From Streptomyces regalis (GTDB taxonomy: Bacteria > Actinomycetota > Actinomycetes > Streptomycetales > Streptomycetaceae), in NCBI RefSeq assembly GCF_001509475.1, contig NZ_LLZG01000391.1, forward strand, positions 5,350 to 69,349: a stretch of 64,000 nucleotides of DNA, in the 5' to 3' direction. Of this stretch, positions 36,193 to 45,333 are shown piece after piece; within the stretch, counting starts at the first letter, position 1, and each line of letters opens with the position of its first letter. The position numbers and the translations under genes are program-made. The notes under the pieces were generated by a model that was given only the letters and a program-made list of their open reading frames with translations, was not told the DNA's origin and did no database searches.

Positions 36193-37487
36193 CTCCCCCA
36201 CCCGACGCGGACACCGGCCTGCTCGCCCCCGGATGGGCAGGCTCCCCCGCCGCCTCCACGACCTCTGACGGCGCCTACCTCCAGGCGCTGCTGGACGCGG
36301 AGGCCGCGCTGACCCGGGTGCAGGCCCGCCTGGGGCTCGCCCCGGAGGGGGCGGCGGACGCGGTGACCGAGGCTGCCGACGCGCGCCGGTTCGACGTGCG
36401 GTCCCTCGCCGAGCGGACACGCGGCGGCGGCAACCCCGTCATCCCCCTGGTCGCCGACCTCACCGAGGCGGTCGGCAAGGAGTACGGCCCGTACGTGCAC
36501 CGCGGTGCCACCAGCCAGGACATCCTGGACACGGCGACGATGCTGGTCGCGACCCGCACGCTCGATCCGGTGCTGGCCGACCTCCAACGCACCCAGCGGG
36601 CCCTGGCCCGGCTCGCCGCCGAGCACCGCGACACCGCGATGCCCGGCCGGACGCTCACCCAACACGCCGTACCGACGACGTTCGGGCTGAAGGCGGCCGG
36701 GTGGCGGTCACTGGTCCTGGACGCGCGGGACCGAGTCACCGAAGTGCGGGACGATCTCCCCGCCCAACTCGGCGGTGCCGCCGGGACACTCGCGGCCTTC
36801 ACGGCGTACGGCGCCCAAAACACGGAGATGCTCACAGCGGCCTTCGCCCGTGAACTCGGCCTCGACGCGCCGCTCCTGCCCTGGCACACCCTGCGCACGC
36901 CGATCGCCGATCTCGCCGCGTGCCTGGCCTTTACCGCCGGGGCGCTGGGCAAGATCGCGACGGATGTGCTCGTGCTCGGCCGTACCGAGATCGCCGAGGT
37001 CGCCGAGGGCAGCGGCGGCGGTTCGTCGGCCATGCCGCACAAGGCGAACCCCGTACGGTCCACGCTGATCGCGGCCGCCGCCCGGCGCGCGCCGCAGCTC
37101 GCGGCCACGCTGTACGGTTCGATGGCGGCGGAGGACGAGCGGCCGGCCGGAGCCTGGCACGCCGAGTGGGAGCCACTGCGGGACCTGCTGCGACTGGTGG
37201 GCGGGGCCGCCCGGGACGCCGCCGAACTGGCAGAGGGACTGCGGGTGAACGCGGACGCCATGCGCGAACACCTCGATCTCACCCACGGGTTGATCGTCTC
37301 CGAGCGGCTCTCCGCCGAGCTCGCCTCCGTGCTGGGCCGTGCCCGCGCCAAGGAACTGCTCACCCGGCTGGCGTCCGAGGGGCGCCCGCTCGACTCGGCA
37401 CCGGAGTTGGCGGACGTCGACCTCGATCCCACCCACTACACCGGCTCCGCCGGAGCCCTCACCGACCGTGCTCTGGAGCGACGTTGA
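36189..37487 (+). CDS. pcaB: 3-carboxy-cis,cis-muconate cycloisomerase
   Basis: The 432-residue protein is a fumarase/aspartase-superfamily enzyme that lactonises carboxymuconate. The superfamily signature GSSAMPHKANPVRS lies at about 281-294, with YVHRGATSQDILDTATMLVA and TLTQHAVPTTFGLKAAGW earlier. GTG at 36189 overlaps the pcaG stop and its own TGA overlaps the TTG of pcaL, so three genes are chained by 4-bp overlaps. Confidence 0.93.
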   Translation: MTPPPDADTGLLAPGWAGSPAASTTSDGAYLQALLDAEAALTRVQARLGLAPEGAADAVTEAADARRFDVRSLAERTRGGGNPVIPLVADLTEAVGKEYGPYVHRGATSQDILDTATMLVATRTLDPVLADLQRTQRALARLAAEHRDTAMPGRTLTQHAVPTTFGLKAAGWRSLVLDARDRVTEVRDDLPAQLGGAAGTLAAFTAYGAQNTEMLTAAFARELGLDAPLLPWHTLRTPIADLAACLAFTAGALGKIATDVLVLGRTEIAEVAEGSGGGSSAMPHKANPVRSTLIAAAARRAPQLAATLYGSMAAEDERPAGAWHAEWEPLRDLLRLVGGAARDAAELAEGLRVNADAMREHLDLTHGLIVSERLSAELASVLGRARAKELLTRLASEGRPLDSAPELADVDLDPTHYTGSAGALTDRALERR

Positions 37488-38602
37488 CCACCAGACTCCT
37501 CAACCACCGTGCCGAAGGGCCCGCTACCGCGCCCCCGCTGCTGCTCGGACCCTCGCTCGGCACCTCGTACGCCCTGTGGGACAAGGTCGCGCCCGAGCTG
37601 TCGATCACCCATCGCGTGGTCCGCTGGGATCTGCCGGGGCACGGCGGCTCGGCGGCCGATCTCATCGAGGAGGGCGCGACGGTCGGCGACCTCGCCCGTC
37701 TGGTGCTGTCGCTCGCCGACTCGCTCGGCATCGAGCGGTTCGCGTACGCGGGCGTGTCGCTGGGTGGCGCGGTGGGGCTGCACCTGACCGTGCACCATCC
37801 GGAGCGGGTCTCCTCGCTGGCCGTGATCTGTTCGTCGGCGCACTTCAACGGTGCGAAGCCGTGGGAGGAGCGGGCCGCGCTGGTGCGGCGCGAGGGGCTG
37901 GCGGAGCTCGCGGAGAACGCGAACGCCCGCTGGTTCACGCCCGGCTTCACCGTGCCGGAGCTGGTCGCCGACCATCGGAACGCCGATCCGGGCGCGTACG
38001 CCGCGTGCTGTGACGCGCTGGCCGCGTTCGACCTGCGGGACGAGCTGCCGTCCATCACCGCGCCCACCCTGCTGATCGCCGGGCGTGACGATCCGGCGAC
38101 CCCGCCTCCGCACCTGCGGGAGATCGCGGACGCCGTGCCCGGTGCCGCGCTCGTCGAGATCCCGGGGGCCTCGCACCTGGCGCCGGCGCAGTGCCCGGAG
38201 GCCGTGCTGACGGCCTTGCGGGCCCACCTGAACGGAGGCGCCGAGCGGGGCATGGAGGTGCGGCGCGAGGTGCTCGGCGACACCCACGTCGATCGGGCGC
38301 AGGCCCGGCAGACCGCGTTCACGGCGCGCTTCCAGGACTTCATCTCGCGCTACGCCTGGGGCGAGATCTGGACCGACCCGACGCTCACCCGCCGCGAACG
38401 CAGCATGATCACCCTGACGGCGCTGGTCGCGCACGGCCACTACGACGAGCTGGGCATGCACGTCCGGGCGGCCCGGCGCAACGGGCTGACGCCGGAGGAG
38501 ATCGGGGCCGTACTGCTGCAGACGGCCGTGTACTGCGGGGTTCCGGCGGCGAACTCGGCGTTCGCGGCGGCCCAGCGGGTGCTCGCGGAAGAGGAAGGGT
38601 GA
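37484..38602 (+). CDS. pcaL: Bifunctional 3-oxoadipate enol-lactonase / 4-carboxymuconolactone decarboxylase
   Basis: The 372-residue fusion combines PcaD and PcaC. Residues about 1-245 are an alpha/beta hydrolase with LLLGPSLGTSYALWDKVAPE, nucleophile Ser92 in AGVSLGGAVG, and the His in PGASHLAPAQCP. Residues about 250-372 are the carboxymuconolactone decarboxylase fold (MEVRREVLGDTHVDRAQA, RERSMITLTALVAHGHYDEL, VYCGVPAANSAF). This fusion is known from actinobacteria as PcaL. TTG at 37484 overlaps the pcaB stop and is chosen for that reason. It completes the lower pathway. Confidence 0.93.
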   Translation: MTTRLLNHRAEGPATAPPLLLGPSLGTSYALWDKVAPELSITHRVVRWDLPGHGGSAADLIEEGATVGDLARLVLSLADSLGIERFAYAGVSLGGAVGLHLTVHHPERVSSLAVICSSAHFNGAKPWEERAALVRREGLAELAENANARWFTPGFTVPELVADHRNADPGAYAACCDALAAFDLRDELPSITAPTLLIAGRDDPATPPPHLREIADAVPGAALVEIPGASHLAPAQCPEAVLTALRAHLNGGAERGMEVRREVLGDTHVDRAQARQTAFTARFQDFISRYAWGEIWTDPTLTRRERSMITLTALVAHGHYDELGMHVRAARRNGLTPEEIGAVLLQTAVYCGVPAANSAFAAAQRVLAEEEG

Positions 38603-38641
38603 CCCTGCCGGTCGTAGCTTCAGCAGCACCTCGCACATGCC

Positions 38642-38661
38642 CCACCGCGTGTTTACGGTGG
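38642..38661 (+). promoter_or_regulatory. Hairpin overlapping the ribosome site of the downstream SDR gene
   Basis: CCACCG-cgtgttta-CGGTGG forms a 6-bp stem whose right arm leads straight into the ribosome site GGTGGAGG of the SDR gene starting at 38666. It could be the weak end of the pca transcript or modulate translation of the SDR gene. Confidence 0.4.
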
Positions 38662-38665
38662 AGGC

Positions 38666-39457
38666 ATGTCCACGATTCTCATCACCGGCGCCACCTCCGG
38701 TCTCGGCCGGTACGTAGCCTTCGAGCTGGTCCGCTCGGGGCACGTCGTCCTCGCGCACGGGCGCGACCCGGGTCGTACGGAGCAGCTGGTCGAGGAGCTG
38801 CGCACCGAGGGTGACGCCGAGGGGTTCGTCGCCGATCTGGCCTCGCTGACACAGGTGCGTGAGTTGGGCGCGCATGTCGCCGACGCGCATCCCGACCTGG
38901 ACGTGCTGATCAACAACGCGGGCGTGGGAGCGGGCGCGCCCGGCGCCGGGCGCGAGCTGAGCATGGACGGACACGAACTACGGCTCGCCGTCAACTACTT
39001 GGCACCGGTGACGCTGACCCGCGCCCTGCTCCCGGTGCTGCGCGCGAACACGCCCGCCCGGATCGTCAACGTGGGCTCGGCCGGCCAGGAACCCCTCGAC
39101 TTCGACGACGTCGAGTTCCGACGCGGATACGACGGTTTCGCGGCGTACCGACGAGCCAAGTTCGCCCTGGCGGCCCATACCTTCGCCCTCGCCGAGGAGT
39201 TGGCGGACACCGGTGTCGCCGTGAACGTGCTCCACCCGGCGACCTTCATGGACACGGCGATGGTGCGCGAGGGCGGGGTCACCCCCTGGAGCACGGTCGC
39301 CGACGGGGCGGCGGGCGTCCTGGCCCTGGCGACCCAGGACCTGGGCACGGGCACCTACTTCGACGGCACGAGCCCGTCCCGGGCGCACGAGGGGACGTAC
39401 GACCCGGAGGTGCGCAAGCGACTGGCCGCGGTCACCGCTCAGCTGCTGGCCCTCTGA
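38666..39457 (+). CDS. Short-chain dehydrogenase/reductase
   Basis: The 263-residue protein has the SDR cofactor motif TGATSGLGRYVAFEL (TGxxxGxG, residues about 7-14), DVLINNAGVGAG (NNAG), the catalytic Tyr-x3-Lys as YRRAKFALAAH, and PATFMDTAMV after it. It resembles the protochlorophyllide reductase-like or retinol dehydrogenase-like SDRs. Located 64 bases after pcaL on the same strand, but with no pathway link. Substrate unknown. Confidence 0.88.
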   Translation: MSTILITGATSGLGRYVAFELVRSGHVVLAHGRDPGRTEQLVEELRTEGDAEGFVADLASLTQVRELGAHVADAHPDLDVLINNAGVGAGAPGAGRELSMDGHELRLAVNYLAPVTLTRALLPVLRANTPARIVNVGSAGQEPLDFDDVEFRRGYDGFAAYRRAKFALAAHTFALAEELADTGVAVNVLHPATFMDTAMVREGGVTPWSTVADGAAGVLALATQDLGTGTYFDGTSPSRAHEGTYDPEVRKRLAAVTAQLLAL

Positions 39458-39463
39458 CCCGTC

Positions 39464-42139
39464 TCACACCACGCCCGACAGCAACGCCGACTCCGCCTGC
39501 GCCACCAGCCCGTCCGCACCGCACGACCGCGCCAGGGTCAGTCCGCGCTGCAGCTCCGCGGACGAGCGGGCCGCGATGCCGTACTCGACGCGGGCGGCCG
39601 CATGTTCGTACTGGCAGGGCGAAGCCTCCAGATAGGTGACCGCCTGCTCGGCCAGGCGCACCGCCCGCTGCCCGGTCTCCAACGCGGCAGCGCACCGCAG
39701 GGCCTCGCCGATGGCGGTGTCGGTGCCGAGGCGCTCGGCGTCGCGGCGGACGTCGGTGGCGAGCCGGGCGGCGCGCGCCGGGTCCACGCTCGCGAGGGCG
39801 CGGGCCAGGTCGACGGCCCAGGGGACCAGCACCGGGTTGTGGTGACCGCGGACGGCCGCCGCCTTCTCCGCCTCCTCCAGTTCGTTGATGCCCTCCTGGG
39901 TGCGGCCGACGGCGAGGAGCAGGCGGCCGCGGACCGAGCGCGGGTCCGGCAGGACGATGGTGGACGGGTACGGCGGTGCGAAGCCGTACTGCTCGGCGAT
40001 CTCCCAGGCCTCGTCGACATGACCGCGGGCGAGCAGCGTGTCGACGAGGTTGCAGGTGGCGGACCAGTGCAGAGGCAGTCGGCGGCCGACGCGCTCGGCG
40101 AGCGCCAGCGACTTGCGCAGGGAGGTCTCGGCCTCGTCGAGCCGGCCGCGCCTGCGGTGTCCGAGGCCGACGTAGGCGTGGGCCAGGGAGAGGTGGCCGC
40201 CGCTCCAGCCGGCGGACTCGTAGGCGCGCAGGGCCTCGTTGTAGAGGGTCTCGGCGCGGTCGAGCCGGTCGGTGAAGGCGTAGGCGCTGGCGAGCATCAT
40301 CGGCAGCTCGAGGCCCCACTCGGGGTCGGTCCAGCCGAGTCCGGGTGCGAGGCGGCCGTTGACGAGGGCGCGGTCGCACAGCTCGACGACCTCCTCGGCG
40401 TTCTCGCCGCGGGCCATGGCGTCGAAGCCGCGCAGGATGAGCAGGGCGCGCTCGGAGTTGTCGCGGCCGGTGCAGGTCTTGGCGAGGTCGGCGAGGCGCG
40501 CGGAGCGCCCCGGGGAGGTCGCCTCGCCCGCGTGGATGCCCTCCCACATGAACTGCACCGCCTGGAGCCGCAGCTTGGCGGGTCCGGCCGGGTGCCGGGC
40601 GGCCTCCGCCTCGACGGTGCGGACGGCCTCCTCCAGCTGGTCGTTGTGGAGCAGGGCCTGGGAGAGGCGGCAGACGGCGTCGACGCGTGCGCCGCCGTCC
40701 AGGCCGGGCATGGCGAGCGCGGTCTGGAGGTGGTCGACGGTGGTGGCGGGCGCGGTGAGCAGGGTGGCACAGCCCAGTTCGTACAGCACGCGCGCGTGGG
40801 CCTCGGGCAGGGGCGGCTCCAGCAGGGCGCGCTCCAGGCAGCGGCGGGCCGCGTCGGGGGCGCCGACGGCGAGGTGTTCACGGGCGGCCTCGCGCAGTTG
40901 CTCGACGAGTTCCTCGTCGCTGTCCGGGTGGACCTCGAGGAGGTGGCGGGCGGCGACCGCGGCGCCGCGTCCGTTGTCGGTGACGACGCGGGCGGCGATG
41001 CCGTGCATGGCGGTGCGCAGGGCGTCGGGGATGGAGTTGTAGACGGCGGTGGCGATCAGCGGGTGCACGAACTGCAGCTCGCCGTCGTCCGGTTGGGCAC
41101 CGGCCGGGTCGGGCTCGGTGAGGATACGGGCGGTGCGCAGCAGGTCGGCGCAGTGCACGGCGTCGTCGAGGCTCATGGTGGCGAGCTCGGCCACCAGGTC
41201 GACCGAGATGCCGGTGCCGAGGATCGCGGCCGCCCAGGCGAACCGGGTGGCCTCGATGCCGAGCGTCTCCAGGCGGGCGACGAGGCCGCCGCCGCGCGCC
41301 GAGCGGTTCAGGGCACGCAGCTCGCCGGCCGCGGACTCGGTCGGCTCGAACTCGCTGTCCTGCACCTTGGCGAGGAGTTCGACGGTCTCGTACGGGTTGC
41401 CGCCGGTGACGGCCCAGACCTCTCGGCAGAACGGGGCATCGGCGTGCGTGCCCAGGGTGGCGCGGGTGAGGCCGGCGGTGGCGTCCGGGGTGAGGGCGCT
41501 CAGGTTGGCGACGGAGCAGCCCGCGGCGGCGACCGCGTCGAGGTGGCGGGCGCTGTCGCCGCCGACCTCGCCGGGGCGGCGGGCCACCATGACCAGGACG
41601 TTCTGTTCGCCGAGGCGCTCGGCGAACGCGGCGAGCCAGCGCAGGGTCTCCTGGTCGGCCCAGTGGGCGTCGTCGATCAGCAGCACCAGCGGCCAGTCGC
41701 GCCGGGCGAGTCGGCGTACGGCGGCCACCAGGCCGTCGCACACGCCCTGCGGGTCGGCCTGGCGCTCGCCCGGGTCCGCTATGCCGAGGGCGGGGCCGGC
41801 GATGTCGTACCAGTCGCCGAGGTACTCGCGCGCCTCTTCCGGCATCAGCGACAGCAGCGCGGGCTGCAGCAACTGCCGTACCACGTTGAAGGGAACGGAA
41901 CTCAGGGTCTCGCTGCCGCGGGCGGACCACACCGTGCAGCCCCGGGCCTCGGCGATGCGGCGCGTCTCCGCGAGCAGCGCGGTCTTGCCGAGTCCCGCCT
42001 CGCCCCGGAGCACCAGAAGGCTGCCCGAGGAGGACTTGTCGGCGCACAGAGTGTCGAGGGCTCGCTCGACGGCGGCGAGTTCCTCGTCGCGCTCCCACAG
42101 GGAAGCCGAGGCGGCCTGTGTGGGCCGTACCTCCGTCAT
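39464..42139 (-). CDS. Large AAA/LAL-type ATPase lacking the LuxR DNA-binding domain
   Basis: The 891-residue protein resembles LAL regulators (large ATP-binding LuxR family). Walker A is GEAGLGKTALL (about 46-56) and Walker B is LVLLIDDAHWADQETLRWLA. ALTPDATAGLTRATLG and WAVTGGNPYETVELLAKVQ follow, then a long TPR-like helical region (about 440-880) with repeats such as LAEAYVGLGHRRRGRLDEAE-type segments. Normal LALs end in a LuxR HTH; here the protein stops at AESALLSGVV with no HTH and no continuation in other frames. ATG at 42139 has GGGGAGG eight bases upstream. It may be a signalling NTPase or need a partner. Confidence 0.85.
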   Translation of the reverse strand: MTEVRPTQAASASLWERDEELAAVERALDTLCADKSSSGSLLVLRGEAGLGKTALLAETRRIAEARGCTVWSARGSETLSSVPFNVVRQLLQPALLSLMPEEAREYLGDWYDIAGPALGIADPGERQADPQGVCDGLVAAVRRLARRDWPLVLLIDDAHWADQETLRWLAAFAERLGEQNVLVMVARRPGEVGGDSARHLDAVAAAGCSVANLSALTPDATAGLTRATLGTHADAPFCREVWAVTGGNPYETVELLAKVQDSEFEPTESAAGELRALNRSARGGGLVARLETLGIEATRFAWAAAILGTGISVDLVAELATMSLDDAVHCADLLRTARILTEPDPAGAQPDDGELQFVHPLIATAVYNSIPDALRTAMHGIAARVVTDNGRGAAVAARHLLEVHPDSDEELVEQLREAAREHLAVGAPDAARRCLERALLEPPLPEAHARVLYELGCATLLTAPATTVDHLQTALAMPGLDGGARVDAVCRLSQALLHNDQLEEAVRTVEAEAARHPAGPAKLRLQAVQFMWEGIHAGEATSPGRSARLADLAKTCTGRDNSERALLILRGFDAMARGENAEEVVELCDRALVNGRLAPGLGWTDPEWGLELPMMLASAYAFTDRLDRAETLYNEALRAYESAGWSGGHLSLAHAYVGLGHRRRGRLDEAETSLRKSLALAERVGRRLPLHWSATCNLVDTLLARGHVDEAWEIAEQYGFAPPYPSTIVLPDPRSVRGRLLLAVGRTQEGINELEEAEKAAAVRGHHNPVLVPWAVDLARALASVDPARAARLATDVRRDAERLGTDTAIGEALRCAAALETGQRAVRLAEQAVTYLEASPCQYEHAAARVEYGIAARSSAELQRGLTLARSCGADGLVAQAESALLSGVV

Positions 42140-42373
42140 CCCGATACCTCCCCAAGTCGCCCGAACGACGTACAGACCTCGAGCGTAGCCGTCCGGCTGC
42201 CTAACTGGAGGCCGGTCGGGGCACCTTTGCCGTGATGGGTGACAGCGGGTGCGGGCGGGCGACGCGAAGGGCTTGCGACCTGCGCTTGTGACAGCCAGAT
42301 CCGTCAACTGGCCATAAATGTCACCGGACGCTCGACCGCTGGCGCGGTGTCGTCCCTCAGGCAGGCCCTGCCA

Positions 42374-42396
42374 CGACACTCTTTGACGGAGTGTCG
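42374..42396. repeat. Inverted repeat upstream of the LAL-type gene
   Basis: CGACACTC and GAGTGTCG form a perfect 8-bp inverted repeat with a 7-base gap, 235 bases upstream of the LAL-type start. The surrounding 42140-42470 has no gene. It could be an operator or a transcript end. Confidence 0.45.
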
Positions 42397-42469
42397 ACAA
42401 CCTGTCACGGAACGTCAGCTTCCAGTGTTGATCCGCGGTGTCGGTGATGACCGAGTTCGCGCCACCCGG

Positions 42470-42880
42470 GCGGCGTGGGCTGTACGGGGGCTGCTCGGCG
42501 ATGCGGGAGCGGCGGCGCTGCCGGCCACCGTGCTGACCGAGCAGCAACTGGGTGACTGGGGCTGGAGGTTGCCGTTCCTGCTGACGCTGCCGCTGGCTCT
42601 GGGCGCCCTGTGGCTGCGGCTCAGGCTCGACGAGACGCCGGCGGGTGGGCGGCGGCCGGGTACACCTTCCTCTTCGTGCTGCCCTCGTATCTGCAGTCCA
42701 CGCTGGACGCGACCTTCCAGCAGGCACTGGTCGGGTGCGGCGGTGTGCGGCGCGGGTGCCGTGGTGGGGCTGATGGCAGGGCCCGGCCCCGCGATGCTCG
42801 CCGAGCTGTTCCCGACGAACGTGCGCTGCACGGGGCTGGGACTCGCCTACGCCCTGTCCAATGCGGTGTTCTCGCACTGG
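42470..42880 (+). pseudogene. MHS-family MFS transporter remnant
   Basis: Fragments of a metabolite:proton symporter are recognisable in two frames: AALPATVLTEQQLGDWGWRL with PFLLTLPLALGALWLRLRLD; YTFLFVLPSYLQSTLDATFQ; then MAGPGPAMLAELFPTNVRCT with GLGLAYALSNAVFS. The motifs match ProP-like transporters, but the fragments are joined by deletions and a frame change and both ends are missing. It abuts the anmK pseudogene. Confidence 0.75.
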
Positions 42881-42922
42881 CCAGGTCAGCCAAGCCACTG
42901 CGGAGAAAGGCGAGTTGATCGG

Positions 42923-44075
42923 ATGCGGGTCATCGGCCTGATGTCGGGCACGTCGTACGACGCCATCGACGCGGCGGCGGCCGAGCTGGGTCTCGTCGGC
43001 GACAGCCTCGTCCTCAAGCCACTGGGGCTGGTGAGTCAGGCGTACGACGGCGGACTGCGGGAGGTGCTCGCGACGACCTCGATGGCCGAGGTGTGCCGGC
43101 TCGACACACGGATCGGGCAGGCCTTCGCGGCGGCCGCCGTCCGTGCGGACCGTGAACTGTGCGACAGACGGGCCGAGTTGGTCGCCTCGCACGGACAGAC
43201 GGTGTACCACTGGGCCGAGGACGGGCAGGTGTACGGCACGCTGCAGCTCGGGCAGCCCGCGTGGATCGCCGAGGCGACCGGGCTGCCGGTGGTCGCCGAC
43301 TTCCGGCCGCGCGACATCGCCGCCGGCGGCCAGGCGCGCCTCTGGTCAGCCTGGTCGACCTGCTGTGGCTGCGCGGCCGGCCGGGCACGCCCGTCGCACT
43401 CGACCTCGGCGGCATCGCCAACCTCACCGCGCCCGACGGGACCGCCTTCGACACCGACGCGGCGGCGACGGGGTTCAGCGGTGGACGCCTTGCGTACGAC
43501 GTGGACGGGGCGCCGGCCGGTCGCGGCAGCGTCCACGAGCCGTTGCTGCGACGGCTGCCACCACGTCCCGTTTCCGGTTGCAGCGCGCGGGTGCGAGGAC
43601 TCAGGCGAGCTCGAGCACGGCTCGGGGCCAGCGCGGATCCTGGTGTCCCGCGGGAGTCCGGAACGCTCGCGCGGGCGCCGGCCACAACAGGCCGCGCGGG
43701 CCACCGAAAAAAGTTCGCGGCCGCTGGAGGAGCCGTACTACGCGCTGCCCGCGCCCAAGACGACCGGCAAGGAGCTGTTCCACCTCGGCCATCTGCGTGA
43801 CGCGCCGGCCGGGTTCGGGACGCTGCCCGCCGAAGACGTCGTCGCCACCCTGACCATGCTCACGGCCCGTGCGGTCGCCGACGCCGTGCGCGCGGCGGGC
43901 GCGACGGAGGTGATCGCCTCCGGCGGCGGAACGCGCAACCCCGTACTCATGCGCATGCTCGGTCAGCGGCTGCCGGAGGTGGCCCTGCGCACCTCCGACG
44001 AGTTGGGGCTGCCGTCGGCCGCGAAGGAGGCATACGCCTTCGCGTGCTCGGTTCCATCACCCCCAGCCGGAACGG
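42923..44075 (+). pseudogene. anmK: Anhydro-N-acetylmuramic acid kinase, broken
   Basis: ATG at 42923 starts MRVIGLMSGTSYDAIDAAAA, the AnmK N-terminus. The frame runs with VASHGQTVYHWAEDGQVYGT to ADFRPRDIAAGGQ, where about one base is lost near 43334; homology continues as LVSLVDLLWLRGRPGTPVAL and DLGGIANLTAPDGTAF in the next frame. Between about 43562 and 43722 an unrelated stretch of about 150 bases interrupts, after which EEPYYALPAPKTTGKELFHL and EVIASGGGTRNPVLM resume in the first frame. The C-terminus is shifted again near 44045. The enzyme recycles cell-wall sugars; here it cannot be made in full. Confidence 0.85.
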
Positions 44076-44183
44076 ACTTCGACTGCCGCCGGCCGCTCGG
44101 GAACGGCCCGTTCGGCTCGTCCTCGAGTGACTCGGGGCGGATCCTCTCATCCGACTTTCACCGAGGCCTCATACGGTGGACCC

Positions 44184-45167
44184 ATGACGCAGGTGACTCC
44201 TCCCGGCTGGTATCCCGATCCGGGCCAGAAAAGTGACGGTCCGCCCACCGAGCGCTGGTGGGACGGCAAGGCATGGACGGACCAGGTCCGGCCCGTGGGG
44301 TCGGCCGACGTATGGGGTCCTCCGGAGCAGTTGTCGGCCGCGGGGGACCATCCGACCTATCCGGTACATCCCGGTTATCCCGGCCAACCGCAGTCGGGCG
44401 GGCGGCGCGGCCTGCGCACCGGCATAGCCGTGGGAGTGGCCGCGGTGGTCCTCGCGAGCATAGGCGTCGGCGTGTACGCGCTGACCGCGGACGACGGCTC
44501 GGGCGGCGGCACCGCCAACTCCCCGCAGCAGGGCCCCGGCGGACAGGGAGGCCAGGGAGGGCCCTTCGGGGACTCCGGCGGCGGCAGCGGCGGCGGTTCC
44601 GGCGGGCAGTCCCCCTCCCCCGACGGGTCCGAGGCGCCGAGGGTGGAGAGCGGTTCGGTGACCGACCCCGTCAGCGGGATCAGCATCGCCATCCCGGACG
44701 GCTGGTACGGCCAGCAGATCAACTGGGGCGCGCATGTGGCGTCGAACGAGACGTACAAGTGCCCCTCCGACACCTCCCAGACCTGCATGAAGGGCGGCGC
44801 CTACTCGGCGCCCGCGTTCGCGCTCGGCACCAAGGGCGACACGGCCGAGGAGGTCGCCAAGGCGGACATCGCGGCGAACACCGAGGAGTCGTACGGCAAG
44901 GGGTACGGGGAGATCACCTCGCACGAGGTGCTGGCCTCCAAGGCGGTGACCGTGGCCGGGCAGAAGGGCTATCTGGTCCGCTGGAAGGCGGTCACGAGCA
45001 AGGGCGCCGACGGCTATGTCGAGTCGCTCGCCTTCCCCTCGCCCGTCAGTGAGCAGCAGATCGTCGTGGTCCGCATCGGCGTCGACGCCGGGGAGCAGTC
45101 GGTCATCGACGAGATCACCAAGGGCATCAAGGTGTCCACCGGCGGCGGCAACGGTCAGGACATCTGA
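44184..45167 (+). CDS. DUF2510 domain membrane-anchored protein
   Basis: The 327-residue protein starts with a DUF2510 domain (PPGWYPDPGQKSDGPPTERW, WDGKAWTDQVRPVG), then a proline/glycine-rich cytoplasmic stretch and one transmembrane segment (about 80-100, GIAVGVAAVVLASIGVGVYA). A low-complexity Gly/Ser linker follows, then a C-terminal extracytoplasmic domain (VTDPVSGISIAIPDGWYGQQ ... VVRIGVDAGEQSVIDEITKG). The extracellular domain has two Cys near YKCPSDTSQTCMK. Function unknown. ATG at 44184. A strong terminator follows. Confidence 0.85.
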   Translation: MTQVTPPGWYPDPGQKSDGPPTERWWDGKAWTDQVRPVGSADVWGPPEQLSAAGDHPTYPVHPGYPGQPQSGGRRGLRTGIAVGVAAVVLASIGVGVYALTADDGSGGGTANSPQQGPGGQGGQGGPFGDSGGGSGGGSGGQSPSPDGSEAPRVESGSVTDPVSGISIAIPDGWYGQQINWGAHVASNETYKCPSDTSQTCMKGGAYSAPAFALGTKGDTAEEVAKADIAANTEESYGKGYGEITSHEVLASKAVTVAGQKGYLVRWKAVTSKGADGYVESLAFPSPVSEQQIVVVRIGVDAGEQSVIDEITKGIKVSTGGGNGQDI

Positions 45168-45204
45168 GCCGCTCTTGTTCTCGGACACGTTCCCGGACAT
45201 GAAA

Positions 45205-45251
45205 CGGCCGGGTGGGGCGCCCCTCCGCTCAAGAGGAACCCCACCCGGCCG
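45205..45251. terminator. Strong hairpin terminator between convergent genes
   Basis: A perfect 13-bp stem CGGCCGGGTGGGG/CCCCACCCGGCCG with a 21-base loop lies between the DUF2510 and TetR genes, which converge. It likely serves both directions. Confidence 0.8.
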
Positions 45252-45333
45252 GGGGGTGCGCGCCGCCCCCGTCCCCACGGTGCGGCGCGGAACAGGTCAC
45301 CATCCAGTCATCCCGTGGACGGCGGCCTGAGTC

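Noticed and set aside
39602..42235. 877-codon open frame antisense to the LAL-type gene
   Set aside because: It is Gly/Ala/Val/Arg-rich, without motifs, and mirrors the codon bias of the opposite strand; such shadows are normal in 72% GC DNA.
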